DNA of 64,000 bases from Bacillota bacterium (GCA_023411215.1 JAEYOY010000083.1:1-64000), one strand, 5' to 3'; positions 16,073 through 25,726 are shown, numbered from the stretch's first letter. Notes: generated from the letters alone by a model not told the origin. Numbers and translations: made by a program.

Positions 16073-16993
16073 TTACCCTCTCTTCATTCCTTGTCCACAG
16101 GTGTCGTGAAGTGAATTACATATAATCTTGATTGCTTTATTGCAGTTGGTAATCTCTACCTGATCATATGCCCCGCCATATTCGCCGTCCAGCGTCCATT
16201 CCATCTTCTCGGAGGAGATAATCAGGTTAGGTGCCTGTATATAGTACATCAGACTTTCATTAATCTTATAATTAATTAAAGAGCTGACGATCATCTCCAG
16301 TTCGATAATATTCTTAGGCATCTTCACCAGCAGTAGTTCAAATAGGCCGTCATTCAGACTTGTCTTCTCGTAATTCAGGTTCTTAAAGCCACCTATGTAG
16401 AGCGAGTTAGTAACCAGACCGATTAGAAACTCCTCCTCAACCACCTTATCACCGTATTGTACCCGGATTAGCCTAGGCTTCAAATCTGACAGCTTTTTGA
16501 TTCCTTCCAGATAATAAGCAAGGTTACCAATCATATTCTTATTCTTCTGTGAGGTAGTATACGATATATCCGTAAAGGCTCCAAAGGCTGCAACGTAGAT
16601 GAAATATTTGTCATTGAATCTACCGATATCCATGGAATAAGGTCTGCCGGACATAACTACACGAACTGCATTCATAATGTTTCTGCTAATCTTAAAGCTA
16701 TGACTGACATCATTCATTGACCCCGCCGGAATAAGCCCAATCGGAACAACTCTGTTCGCCTTCAACATTCCTGAAATCACTTCATTGAGAGTACCATCCC
16801 CACCGGCAACTACCAGAAGATCATATTGATCAGGTTCCTTCATGACAATATTGGTTGCATCCCCCTTCTGCTGAGTCGGGTATACCTGCACACGATAACC
16901 ATACTTAATAAAGCAATCTACGATATCGAATAGCTTGCTCTTAAGTCTTCCTCTTCCGGCTGTCGGATTAAAAACGAATAGAAGCTTCTTCAT
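16073..16993 (-). CDS. Diacylglycerol kinase-like lipid kinase (YegS/DgkB family)
   Basis: A 306-residue lipid kinase. The family motifs FVFNPTAGRGRLKSKL and VVAGGDGTLNEVISGM (nucleotide site) are clear, and the C-terminal part has SLNDGLFELLLVKM and GEYGG. It would phosphorylate diacylglycerol or a related lipid at the membrane. Diacylglycerol arises when glycerophosphate is taken from phosphatidylglycerol for wall polymers, which could explain its place here. ATG 16993 follows GGAGG; the longer frame to 17008 lacks a site. It overlaps the next gene by TAATG if that gene uses its upstream start. Confidence 0.87.
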   Translation of the reverse strand: MKKLLFVFNPTAGRGRLKSKLFDIVDCFIKYGYRVQVYPTQQKGDATNIVMKEPDQYDLLVVAGGDGTLNEVISGMLKANRVVPIGLIPAGSMNDVSHSFKISRNIMNAVRVVMSGRPYSMDIGRFNDKYFIYVAAFGAFTDISYTTSQKNKNMIGNLAYYLEGIKKLSDLKPRLIRVQYGDKVVEEEFLIGLVTNSLYIGGFKNLNYEKTSLNDGLFELLLVKMPKNIIELEMIVSSLINYKINESLMYYIQAPNLIISSEKMEWTLDGEYGGAYDQVEITNCNKAIKIICNSLHDTCGQGMKRG

Positions 16994-17027
16994 GAGGTTA
17001 CCTCCCACTCCGATCAGAAATCTGTTC

Positions 17028-17600
17028 TTATTGTTTTATATCGGCATTGTGATACACAAAATCGATATCGCTATCGCGATATAGAGGAGCAGTCGCATCC
17101 TTCTCCGAAACGATTGGATTGTCAATACCCCATTGAACACCCAGCTCCGGATCATTCCAGCATATGGAACGATCTGCTTCTTTGTTGTAATAATTATCAA
17201 CCTTATAGAGGAATTCCACATCCTCAGTCAGGGTAAGAAAACCATGCAGAAATCCTCTGGGAACCAGCAACTGCTTATGGTTCTGTGCAGATAACTCAAC
17301 GGAAATCCATTGCTTATAGGTTGGAGACCCCTTGCGAACATCCACTACAAAATCCATTATTGCCCCTCTGGTACATCGAACCAGCTTAGCCTGAGCAGCC
17401 TCTCCCTTCTGGCAATGAAGACCTCTAAGGGTACCCTTTGCGGCAGAAAATGAATGATTGTCCTGTACAAAGTTATAGTTCAGTCCATGCTCCTTCATAG
17501 TACGTTCTGCCCAGCTCTCAATAAACCAGCCTCTGTGGTCACCATGTACCTCAGATTCTAATATAAATACATCCTTTAAATCTGTAGCAATTACTCTCAT
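17028..17600 (-). CDS. rmlC: dTDP-4-dehydrorhamnose 3,5-epimerase (intact copy)
   Basis: A 190-residue cupin epimerase. It shows DVFILESEVHGDHRGWFIESW, QDNHSFSAAKGTLRGLHCQ, which holds the substrate-binding Arg and catalytic His, then VDVRKGSPTYKQWISVELSA and LLVPRGFLHGFLTLTEDVEFLYKVDNYY with the catalytic Tyr region. In dTDP-L-rhamnose synthesis it acts after RmlA and RmlB and before RmlD. Only RmlA is also seen in this window. A damaged second copy lies at 21344-21903. A fair promoter sits just upstream. Confidence 0.93.
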   Translation of the reverse strand: MRVIATDLKDVFILESEVHGDHRGWFIESWAERTMKEHGLNYNFVQDNHSFSAAKGTLRGLHCQKGEAAQAKLVRCTRGAIMDFVVDVRKGSPTYKQWISVELSAQNHKQLLVPRGFLHGFLTLTEDVEFLYKVDNYYNKEADRSICWNDPELGVQWGIDNPIVSEKDATAPLYRDSDIDFVYHNADIKQ

Positions 17601-17622
17601 GTTATTCTCCCATCATACAAAT

Positions 17623-17650
17623 ATTATATCACAAACATAGGACTTGATAA
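17623..17650 (-). promoter_or_regulatory. Probable promoter of rmlC
   Basis: Perfect TATAAT (17628-17623) preceded after 16 bp by TTATCA (17650-17645), giving a start near 17616 and a very short leader to the ATG at 17600. Confidence 0.5.
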
Positions 17651-18051
17651 TGATTATTCATTACTTAACCCTATAGGTTATTTAAAAAACTTTTTCAATA
17701 CAATACAGCGTAATCTATTTAAGTTAAGGTTTGTAAATGTCAATGAAAAAGTTTACCACCCTGTTTTCAAAGAAGGGGAACACCTGAATTCAGCATTCCC
17801 CATTTTTTCAGATTTATCAAACAGAAGACTATTAGCCAGATCTGGAAGCATGATACCGTATAAATTATGTACCTGACGAACATTATATTCTCTTTCTCCT
17901 GTAACTGTTTTTCTGTAAGCTTATAATAATCTTTTGAATAGTTGATTTATACTCTTATAAATCGAATATCACATAAGTCCTTCATGGTACCCTTAACTAA
18001 CCAGGCATAACCCCTGCATAAAAATCTTCATATCGCATCATGAGATATGTA
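17651..18051. other. Intergenic region between DUF4956 gene and rmlC promoter
   Basis: About 400 bp without a recognisable gene. A short minus-strand open stretch (about 17760-17850; MLPDLANSLLFDKSEKMGNAEF ...) looks protein-like and may be an unidentified transposase remnant, but I cannot assign it. A perfect hairpin GATTTATA/TATAAATC lies at about 17944-17963, without a clear U-run. Confidence 0.3.
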
Positions 18052-18723
18052 CTAAAACCTAGTCTCTCCATCATGTGATAATAATGATATACTAATCATA
18101 TCATCTAAGGTTGAACATGCTTCTAAAAGCTGAACTTCGCTCTCAGACTTCAATTCTATTATTAAATCAATACCATGTTCTGTAATATTTCTAGATTTAA
18201 CTTTATGTGATTTAGTAAATTGTATTAGTAGTGGTTTTAGTTCATTTTCAATCATTTTATTATTACTATTTAGAATTAGTAAATATGGGGATTTGGGTAC
18301 AGATATGAAATCGAGCAGAAAATTCGCCAAAGTTACAACGATACAGGTTATTACTGCTACTTCATACAATCCTGCTCCACATATAATACCAACACTTATT
18401 GACCAAAACAGAAACAATAAATCAATCGGATTTTTTATAGCATTTCTAAATCTTACTATCGATAATGCGCCAACCATACCTAATGAAATAACTATACTCG
18501 ATTGCATAGCCAAAACTATAGCAGCAGTTATTACTGCCATACATGCAACTGTTTTATTAAAATCCTTAGAATAAAACCCGCTATTACTACTCAACCTATA
18601 AATAAAAAATATGTATACGGCTAGAATTATAGATATTCCTAGTGTAATTATAATTTTAGTAGTATATATATCTGTTGTAAATCCTTCTAATACTGATTTT
18701 TTTATGATATCTTGTATTCCCAT
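18052..18723 (-). CDS. DUF4956 membrane protein
   Basis: A 223-residue protein with about four membrane segments in residues 22-140 (IIITLGISIILAVYIFFIY; VACMAVITAAIVLAMQSS; ISLGMVGALSIVRFRNAIKNPIDLLFLFWSISVGIICGAG) and a soluble C-terminal part. The GMVGALSIVRFRxAIKxPxDL motif is typical of DUF4956. The family is often encoded beside CotH-like and VTC-domain proteins, as here, but its job is not established. It starts 15 bp after the VTC gene, in the same operon. Confidence 0.82.
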   Translation of the reverse strand: MGIQDIIKKSVLEGFTTDIYTTKIIITLGISIILAVYIFFIYRLSSNSGFYSKDFNKTVACMAVITAAIVLAMQSSIVISLGMVGALSIVRFRNAIKNPIDLLFLFWSISVGIICGAGLYEVAVITCIVVTLANFLLDFISVPKSPYLLILNSNNKMIENELKPLLIQFTKSHKVKSRNITEHGIDLIIELKSESEVQLLEACSTLDDMISISLLSHDGETRF

Positions 18724-18738
18724 TGTGTCCTCCTGAAA

Positions 18739-19428
18739 TTAATCTTTTGTAGTTACAAAACGGCATGTATAATATTTTGAAAACGAAGTGCGTTGAAGCC
18801 TTCCCAGTTCTAAACTCTGCGCTATAAAATCAGGGAGCAACTCATCATATTTCACTTCCAATATATGTTGATTAATCGGCATAACCGGATGTAATGATAT
18901 ATTATCTTCCAAAAATTGTGTAATCGACTCCGAAGAAGCAATATTTCTGTCGAATGTTATCCTTACATTTCCACTTCCACACACAAATGCTGTTCTTTCA
19001 TATTCAACTATAACAACAGGTTTCATCATATGTGTTTCCATTTCAAAGTAAAGCATCTTCAATGGTCTCTCAAAAGCATCACTATATTTAAGCTTATTTC
19101 CGTTCATTAACTGTTCGCATTGGTCTCTTGATAATAAGCATGATTCTTTTTTAGTTTTGTCATGTATTTTATATTTTACTTCCAAACAGATTCTTTGATC
19201 TGATTTGTTATAGATACGGATTCTAAACTTTTTGCGGTTATCTAACCCTGCTTCATTCTCTTTCATACAACTATCATTATAGTCATCAAAATATAAGCTT
19301 CTTATATTGTAACTCTCTTTATTTTGTAAATGTCTATCTAGAGAAATTAAGGGTAGTAATCTTGATTTCAATATAATCAATTCATTCTGCGAACAAATAT
19401 ATTTATATTCATTACGATATTCCATCAT
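18739..19428 (-). CDS. VTC-domain protein (polyphosphate polymerase-like)
   Basis: A 229-residue protein with the VTC catalytic-type tunnel domain. Visible are YRNEYKYICSQNELIILKSRL, YNIRSLYFDDYND, NRKKFRIRIYN (basic substrate-binding strand), CLEVKYKIHDKTKKES (Glu/Lys strand) and PVVIVEYERTAFVC. In eukaryotic Vtc4 these basic residues bind polyphosphate. Bacterial relatives linked to CotH and DUF4956 have no proven product. The start is one of two adjacent ATG codons (19428 or 19425) after GGAG. Operon with cotH-like and DUF4956 genes. Confidence 0.85.
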   Translation of the reverse strand: MMEYRNEYKYICSQNELIILKSRLLPLISLDRHLQNKESYNIRSLYFDDYNDSCMKENEAGLDNRKKFRIRIYNKSDQRICLEVKYKIHDKTKKESCLLSRDQCEQLMNGNKLKYSDAFERPLKMLYFEMETHMMKPVVIVEYERTAFVCGSGNVRITFDRNIASSESITQFLEDNISLHPVMPINQHILEVKYDELLPDFIAQSLELGRLQRTSFSKYYTCRFVTTKD

Positions 19429-19467
19429 AATCTCCAATCAGAACCTTTGTGCTTCTTACCAGTCCAT

Positions 19468-21039
19468 TCAACTTGCGTTATATTCATCTAAAAATATTAA
19501 TCTTTTCTCTAAAAAGGACTTTATTTGACTTAAATCACTGGTATTATTAATTTCTGTCCATCTTTCTGACTCCCTTTGCATCGCACCACTTTGTACTAGG
19601 TAATTCATATATTGATCCATCTTCATTTCTATCTTATTCCTATTAAAAACTGTTTTTCTTAATTCTTTCCATCTTTTTTTTGATAATCGTAGAATATTAT
19701 TATTGTCGATTTCTAACAATTTATTATAATCAGATAATATTAATATTTCTGTTATAATTTCATCAGAATATGCCACATAATGATACTCTCCACTATTAAT
19801 CCAGACATCTCCCCATGTATAATTTAGATCCCATGGTACTTTGGTGACAATATAGTTATTCTCTTGTTTTCTTGCAACAAAGTAAGTGTTTTTATACGTA
19901 TTATCTACACCCGCTACTAGCTGGATATAATGAAAATAATCAATACAGTTCATATCCTCAATCAGTTGACTAACATGTTCACGATCAGCACGCTTGGCAT
20001 AATAAATAGTATCTATATAATTTTTTATTGGATCCCATAAACTCGTTTCACCGATTGTATTCGGATGTTTCACTTCTAGGGACGAGCAGAAAAAGGAATT
20101 CTTAGCATCGAGAAATTCCTGTTCCGTTGGTATTGACCACGTTCTACCTTTGTATAATATGTCATTAATCGTCAAGGATAATTGCTTTTTATCTATTGGT
20201 TCCATCAAGCCATATAACCCCATATATTCATCATCGATAAAAACTTCTACATATTCCATTTTACTTCCAGAAGCATCTATGTATTCATTCATATCATTGA
20301 TTTCATTCCATAGATCCACAGATAATTTATCTCTAATTTTACTCGTATCTGTATACAATGCATTTAATATCCAATCATCATCTTTTCTCATCCCTAATAG
20401 AGATATGTCATTCTTATGTCCTGCATCATCCAACAAGTTAATCTTGTATGGTTTCTTATCAAAAATACTAGATGAATATCCTCTAATATGAAAACAGCAA
20501 TTTGACTGAATTATTGAATATCGACCTGTATTAGAACTATCAGGATCATAAATAATAACTTTCCCATACATTTCATCTTCAATCTGGGTTTCAACCGTTA
20601 AGCTAATTATAGGCATGCCAGTTACAATCATCTGTCCAAAAATATAACTATCTTCCTTTATTACTATAAATCTATATTTATGATTTTCATTAATTGCTAG
20701 TAATTTATCCTTGGGTAAATCATCGTCATAGAAATACATTATTACATTTTCATCTGTAGTTATTTCTCCCACCCAATAACTATCATCTATCCGCTGACTT
20801 ATATAATAAGTATCTGAATTACTATCATATGGAATAGCTTCTCCATTAAACAATATACTTGTATTCAACTCATCAAGCTTATTTCCAATATAATTCTTAG
20901 ATCTTACTATTTCATCAATTTTATCACCATTTAATATTGGTATACTAAATATATAATTATTTCTATATATCGTATGACCCCAGAAAATCGCAATGGTTGA
21001 TATAATACTTAAAATAGCAACAGCTAGTTTTATCTTCAT
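19468..21039 (-). CDS. CotH-like protein kinase-fold protein, membrane anchored
   Basis: A 523-residue protein. Residues 1-25 form a signal or anchor segment (LAVAILSIISTIAIFWGH), so the rest should be outside the membrane. The CotH core begins near 185 with CCFHIRGYSSSIFDKKPYKINLLD, SLLGMRKDDDWILNALYTDTSKIRDKLSVDLW and EYVEVFIDDEYMGLYGLMEPIDKKQLS, then KVPWDLNYTWGDVW with the metal-binding DxN-like motif. CotH of Bacillus phosphorylates spore coat proteins. Here it heads a CotH-VTC-DUF4956 operon between two rmlC copies, so a cell-surface role is as likely as a spore role. Confidence 0.87.
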   Translation of the reverse strand: MKIKLAVAILSIISTIAIFWGHTIYRNNYIFSIPILNGDKIDEIVRSKNYIGNKLDELNTSILFNGEAIPYDSNSDTYYISQRIDDSYWVGEITTDENVIMYFYDDDLPKDKLLAINENHKYRFIVIKEDSYIFGQMIVTGMPIISLTVETQIEDEMYGKVIIYDPDSSNTGRYSIIQSNCCFHIRGYSSSIFDKKPYKINLLDDAGHKNDISLLGMRKDDDWILNALYTDTSKIRDKLSVDLWNEINDMNEYIDASGSKMEYVEVFIDDEYMGLYGLMEPIDKKQLSLTINDILYKGRTWSIPTEQEFLDAKNSFFCSSLEVKHPNTIGETSLWDPIKNYIDTIYYAKRADREHVSQLIEDMNCIDYFHYIQLVAGVDNTYKNTYFVARKQENNYIVTKVPWDLNYTWGDVWINSGEYHYVAYSDEIITEILILSDYNKLLEIDNNNILRLSKKRWKELRKTVFNRNKIEMKMDQYMNYLVQSGAMQRESERWTEINNTSDLSQIKSFLEKRLIFLDEYNAS

Positions 21040-21114
21040 TACGTAATCTAATCCTTTCGTAAATCATTTATCCTTTGTAAAAAATCATATCCATGAAGGT
21101 GGCGCCTAATCACT

Positions 21115-21331
21115 TTATTCCCCTGCCAGAGTCTGATATACCTGATTGCCGTCTGTCAATAGACTTCCTTCATATTCATCGAAAAAGGTTCTGGGATATT
21201 CAGCTTTTCGAATTTGCTGAAGTTATAGATGTAGATTGTGGGACAACCATCATTTCTATTTCCAGTTCGTCCGGATTTTCGTCATCAGTAAACACTTCCA
21301 CTTCATTAACTGCATAGAAATCGAATGCCAT
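21115..21331 (-). pseudogene. Probable IS66-family TnpC transposase remnant
   Basis: On the minus strand pieces in at least two frames read as CPTIYIYNFSKFEK and FFDEYEGSLLTDGNQVYQTL. The second resembles the IS66 TnpC segment with a phosphate-binding TDGxQxY motif (FLKxFxGxxxTDGYQVYxTL). It is broken by frameshifts and short. It lies exactly between the CotH operon and the damaged rmlC copy. The assignment is from one motif, hence moderate. Confidence 0.5.
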
Positions 21332-21343
21332 AGACTATGTTTA

Positions 21344-21903
21344 TTATGTAACGGCATTCTGGTACACAAAATCGATATCACTTTCACGATTTAGAGGAGC
21401 AGTAGCATCCTTCTCCAATACGATTGGTTGTCATCCCCCACTGAACACCCAGCTCCGGATCATTCCAATATATGGAACGATCTGCTTCTTTATCATAATA
21501 ATTATCCACCTTGTATAGGAATTCTACGTTATCTGTCAATGTTATAAAGCCATGTAGAAGTCCTCTTGGAACCAGCAGTTGTCTATGATTTTCTGCTGAT
21601 AATTCTACAGAAATCCATTGTTTGTAAGTCGGAGCCCCATTACGAACATCAACAACGATATCCATTATTGCTCCTCTGGTACACCGAACCAGCTTAGCCT
21701 GAGCAGCCTCTCCATTCTGACAATGAAGACCTCTTAGAGTGCCCTTTGCAGCAGAAAACGAATGATTGTCCTGAAATATATTCCAGCCCGTTCTCTTTCA
21801 TGGTTCGTTCTGCCCAGCTTTCAATAAACCAGCCTCTGTGGTCACCGTGTAGCACAGGTTCTAGAATAAATACATCTTTCAAATTTGTCGCTATTACTTG
21901 CTT
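21344..21903 (-). pseudogene. rmlC: Broken second copy of rmlC
   Basis: Strongly similar along its whole length to the intact gene at 17028-17600 but disabled. The start codon position reads AAG, a deletion lies near 21775 (after MKENGLEY), and another frameshift lies near 21430 (after LGVQWG). Conserved parts remain in separate frames: DVFILEPVLHGDHRGWFIESW, LVPRGLLHGFITLTDNVEFLYKVDNYYDKEADRS and the C-terminal ESDIDFVYQNAV. Same orientation as the intact copy, so the two form a direct repeat around the CotH-VTC-DUF4956 genes. Confidence 0.88.
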
Positions 21904-22015
21904 ATTATACTCCTAACATTCATATGTTCTTATTAATTTTACAAAATCTACAATTAACAAGAAAACTTTTCTTATTTACCTTATGAAAATATTTTTTCTA
22001 AACATTTTTTATATA

Positions 22016-22894
22016 CTAATACAGAATTTTACCTTCAGATACCTTTCTTAGGTGCTGTCCATATGTAGATTTACCATAATTTTCAGCTGCTTTTGTTAAC
22101 ATTTCCTTATCTATCCAACCGTTAATATATGCAATTTCCTCTATTGCAGCAATCTGGATACCTTGACGTTTCTCGATAACTCTTACAAATTCAGATGCAT
22201 CACTTAATGCATCCATAGTCCCAGTATCAAGCCATGCATAGCCTCTCCCAAGTGTGACAACATTAAGACTTCCTTCCTCCAGATACATCCTATTTAAATC
22301 TGTAATCTCAAGTTCACCTCTCATAGACGGCTTTACCTTCTTAGCAAGTTCACAAACTCTATTATCATAAAAATACAAACCTGTAACACAATAGTTGGAT
22401 TTCGGCTTTACTGGCTTCTCTTCGATAGAAATAGCCTTTCCATTTTCATCAAACTCTACGATACCGAACCTCTCTGGATCTTCCACGTAATAACCGAATA
22501 CTGTAGCTCCAAATTTTTTACCAGATGCTTCCTTTAAATGTTTTGTCAATCCGCTGCCATAGAAAATATTATCGCCAAGAACCATAGCACAGGAATCTCC
22601 GTTGATAAATTCTTCTCCTATCAGAAATGCCTGTGCTAGTCCATCTGGGGATGGTTGTTCCGCATAAGATAGTTTTATACCAAAATTTGAACCATCACCA
22701 AGCAGTTTCCTGAAGTTTGATAAATCATGCGGTGTTGAAATAATTAATATATCCTTAATACCAGCTAACATTAGTGTTGAAAGAGGATAATATATCATTG
22801 GTTTGTCATAAATAGGTAGTAACTGCTTTGATGTTACCATCGTTAGTGGATATAGCCTTGTACCGGAGCCTCCGGCAAGAATGATACCTTTCAT
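22016..22894 (-). CDS. rmlA: Glucose-1-phosphate thymidylyltransferase
   Basis: A 292-residue nucleotidyltransferase that makes dTDP-glucose from dTTP and glucose-1-phosphate. The pyrophosphorylase motif [16 protein letters not shown], then [36 protein letters not shown] and [20 protein letters not shown] are diagnostic of RmlA. It supplies dTDP-sugars for both the rhamnose branch (RmlC) and the 3-amino-sugar branch (FdtA/FdtB-like). RmlB, needed for both, is not in the window. GAAAGGAAT precedes the start. A terminator between it and the Wzz gene suggests separate control. Confidence 0.95.
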   Translation of the reverse strand: MKGIILAGGSGTRLYPLTMVTSKQLLPIYDKPMIYYPLSTLMLAGIKDILIISTPHDLSNFRKLLGDGSNFGIKLSYAEQPSPDGLAQAFLIGEEFINGDSCAMVLGDNIFYGSGLTKHLKEASGKKFGATVFGYYVEDPERFGIVEFDENGKAISIEEKPVKPKSNYCVTGLYFYDNRVCELAKKVKPSMRGELEITDLNRMYLEEGSLNVVTLGRGYAWLDTGTMDALSDASEFVRVIEKRQGIQIAAIEEIAYINGWIDKEMLTKAAENYGKSTYGQHLRKVSEGKILY

Positions 22895-22971
22895 AATAGC
22901 TTAAATTCCTTTCAAAGTTATATAATAAATCATTAATTGTTTTACAGCTAATCAATATACAATGCTTTGAC

Positions 22972-23009
22972 AAAAAAGATGACCTCTGTATCTACAGAAA
23001 TCATCTTTA
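22972..23009 (-). terminator. Intrinsic terminator after the Wzz-like gene
   Basis: Minus-strand stem AAAGATGA..TCTGTA / ACAGA..TCATCTTT with a small internal mismatch, followed by six U, directly behind the Wzz-like stop codon. Confidence 0.75.
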
Positions 23010-23015
23010 ATTTAT

Positions 23016-24053
23016 TTATTGCTTTGATATCTCCTCTTTTTTAAACCAATATTCTTTGATCAAAGCAATCATAACCGAAATAATACCACCGGCTATTGCT
23101 CCAATAATTACATTTTTAGCATTGCTTGGGCTCGTCTTTCTCGTTGGAGCAATTGGTTTTGAAGATAAGTAAATATATGAGTTGCTATTAATAAACATAT
23201 TGGATATAGTTTCTTTATAATCACCTGTTTTGTAATAATTTTCAATATCTACTTTTTTATTGGCTAAATCTTCAACATAAGTAATGTATTGTTTAATAGA
23301 TGTTTCCGTCATACTAATATTCTGCTTAATTGATATAATATCATTCTCTAGTTCTGTATAATTGGGATTTATAATATTTTCCAACACCACTAAATCCTTT
23401 GTACCAATTTCATTCATCGCTTCTTTTTGATTAATAGTCTGTTTTGTCTTAGATATAAGCTCTTCATTCTTCTTCAATAATTCCTTATTGGTAGTTAATG
23501 TGTCTTCTAATGCTTCTATCTGGACTAAATAATCATTATAATAATATTCAACAGCTACCTCAGTTAACATCACATTCAGAAATTCATTGTAATTACTATA
23601 TAGCGTTTCAGCAAAGATTTTAGCCTTCTCGGGATTATTTGAAGATACCTTTACTACAAAGCTATTTTGCTCTATTCCTACTGCTGAGGTTACTAGGCCT
23701 ACCTCACTTACTGTAATACTATCTCTTAACTTCTCTATAGTAACTCCATCAGCATCAGAACCCATATCACTTATTGTATTTAATAATACGTAATTACTTG
23801 TGATTAGATTTATGTATTGTTGGTTTGTAGTTATGGGTAAAGCATAATCTCCATACTTTGTTTTATAGTTCTCAGGCATATTAATAATAATATCTAGTTT
23901 TGAATCATATACCGGTGTTAGTATTAAAATACTAAATAAACCTGCAAGTAAAGAAGCAATCAGTGTGATGCTTAATATCAATATTCTTTCTCTCCATAAT
24001 GCCATAAATAGATATTTAAAATCACTTTCGTCTTCAATTTTCTTCATATCCAT
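23016..24053 (-). CDS. Wzz/CapA-type polysaccharide chain-length regulator
   Basis: A 345-residue polysaccharide co-polymerase. It has two membrane segments at the ends (about 20-42, ILILSITLIASLLAGLFSILIL; about 312-333, NVIIGAIAGGIISVMIALI) with a long extracytoplasmic coiled-coil stretch between (ALEDTLTTNKELLKKNEELISKTKQTINQ). PxxPTRKTSPSNA just before the second segment is the Pro-rich family motif. It would set glycan length with the Wzy-like polymerase. No attached BY-kinase domain is seen. AAGGAG precedes the start at a rather long distance. Confidence 0.87.
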   Translation of the reverse strand: MDMKKIEDESDFKYLFMALWRERILILSITLIASLLAGLFSILILTPVYDSKLDIIINMPENYKTKYGDYALPITTNQQYINLITSNYVLLNTISDMGSDADGVTIEKLRDSITVSEVGLVTSAVGIEQNSFVVKVSSNNPEKAKIFAETLYSNYNEFLNVMLTEVAVEYYYNDYLVQIEALEDTLTTNKELLKKNEELISKTKQTINQKEAMNEIGTKDLVVLENIINPNYTELENDIISIKQNISMTETSIKQYITYVEDLANKKVDIENYYKTGDYKETISNMFINSNSYIYLSSKPIAPTRKTSPSNAKNVIIGAIAGGIISVMIALIKEYWFKKEEISKQ

Positions 24054-24301
24054 AATCTGTATTTACTCCTTAATATTTGTTAATTGAACACCTAATTTCT
24101 GCTTAAGTATACCAATAATGATTATACATTTCAACTTGTTTCTTTTCGCATATTCTTATTCGTCGAAAAACTGATTTTCATTATCAAACGGAATATTTCA
24201 TTGACCCACTTGTCCGGCTCACTACTATACGTCGTTCCTGAACAACAGCACTTCCATTCACAGTACCTATAGCAGTCACAAAATAATTGTCTTTTTCATC
24301 A
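24054..24301. other. Gap between flippase and Wzz-like genes
   Basis: No intact gene. A minus-strand frame without its own start, beginning inside the end of the flippase gene, reads DNYFVTAIGTVNGSAVVQER and on to a stop at about 24195. It looks like the end of a pilin- or surface-protein-like sequence, perhaps a gene remnant. I cannot assign it. Confidence 0.3.
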
Positions 24302-25726
24302 TTATTTAAACTTTCGCATAGCATTCTTCATCTTCTTAATATCATTTTTATAAAGTAATGCAAAAATTACACTACATCCGACAGCCATAATTACGCTGAT
24401 TATAATACTATCCATTGTAATAAATCTCCATACTAATATGAATATAAGCATAATTAATGTTGATACAACAAATTGTTTTCTAACGACTTGTAATTGCATC
24501 TTACAAAGTACAACCACACAAATCACATCTGAAGCTACGTATCCAAATAATGTGGCAATAGCAGCACCTTCTATTCCAATCACAGGAATTAAGTATAAAT
24601 TAAGTATAATATTTACAATCGCACCAAATGATAAAATAAACATATTTGGCCAAGTCTTCTTAACAATTAGGAACTGATTAGCTGAGACCTGAAATAGCAT
24701 TTGTAATAATGGCGCTAAAAATAAATACGGTGCAATAATATATCCTGATACATACTCACCCTCAAATAAAAGTTCATAGATCGGATAACTTAATGCGAAT
24801 ACAAAGGTTGTGCATATAAATGAAATAATTCCAAGATATTCAAAAATCAATGAATTAGTTTTTACTTGGTTCTCTTCTTTCATTGTTGAGAACGCAAAGA
24901 ATTGCCATCCTCCTGCAAATGCTGTATAAATCAATTGGCTTGCATTACCTAATTTGGCGCCGACTGAATATATACCTGTAGCTGACGTTCCAATCATATT
25001 TGTGATCATCAATTTATCGCTCGAATTGAAAATCCAATAAATCAGGAAATTCGGTAGCAACGGAATTCCAATCATCAGCAATGGCCTTAGATAAGAAAAA
25101 TTCACTTTCTGAAGGTTAAACCATTTTCTATTTATACAAATAAAAATTATCTCGTAGGTGATATTTGCCACCATCATAGCAATCGGAAGTGCAACAATAT
25201 AGTGACCTCGTAAAAGTAAAGGTATTGCAATAGAATAACACAATATAGGGGATAACATGTTCATCACAAGAAATACTTTACTCTTGTTTTGCATTCTAGT
25301 AGGTGCAGATACAATACTGTTTGTAGTACCCACCATTGTAGCAATCGCTGTTATATAAACAAGATTTGTATATTGAGAATTGCCAAAAAACTTCTCCGAA
25401 ATGAAACCCTTGCAAAGTATCATTACAAAAAATACAAGTATTGAAGTTGCTAACGTAAATGCAAATGCAGTGGAACAGATATTCTTTCGATAATCTTCAT
25501 CTTCTTTTTCAAAGAACATCCTATACATGGCATCGTACATTCCCATTATAGCTAATGCACTTCCAAACTGTACTACTGTATTTGACATATCATTAATACC
25601 AAAAAAAGAAGAATTCGGCATTATTCTAGTTATAATAGGTACCATTATAAGAGGTATTACTTTGCTAATAATACCACCAAATCCATATACCAGAAAATTT
25701 AATAAAAAAAGTTTTAATTTGTTCAT
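24302..25726 (-). CDS. Wzx-type oligosaccharide flippase
   Basis: A 474-residue polytopic protein of the MOP superfamily, with about 12-14 hydrophobic segments. The N-terminal FLLNFLVYGFGGIISKVIPLIMVPIITRIM and the central SSDKLMITNMIGTSATGIYSVGAKLGN are typical of Wzx/RfbX flippases. It would move undecaprenyl-linked repeat units to the outer face of the membrane. GAGGAAG precedes the start. The flippase, a Wzy-like polymerase and a Wzz-like regulator together indicate a Wzx/Wzy-dependent glycan. Confidence 0.9.
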   Translation of the reverse strand: MNKLKLFLLNFLVYGFGGIISKVIPLIMVPIITRIMPNSSFFGINDMSNTVVQFGSALAIMGMYDAMYRMFFEKEDEDYRKNICSTAFAFTLATSILVFFVMILCKGFISEKFFGNSQYTNLVYITAIATMVGTTNSIVSAPTRMQNKSKVFLVMNMLSPILCYSIAIPLLLRGHYIVALPIAMMVANITYEIIFICINRKWFNLQKVNFSYLRPLLMIGIPLLPNFLIYWIFNSSDKLMITNMIGTSATGIYSVGAKLGNASQLIYTAFAGGWQFFAFSTMKEENQVKTNSLIFEYLGIISFICTTFVFALSYPIYELLFEGEYVSGYIIAPYLFLAPLLQMLFQVSANQFLIVKKTWPNMFILSFGAIVNIILNLYLIPVIGIEGAAIATLFGYVASDVICVVVLCKMQLQVVRKQFVVSTLIMLIFILVWRFITMDSIIISVIMAVGCSVIFALLYKNDIKKMKNAMRKFK

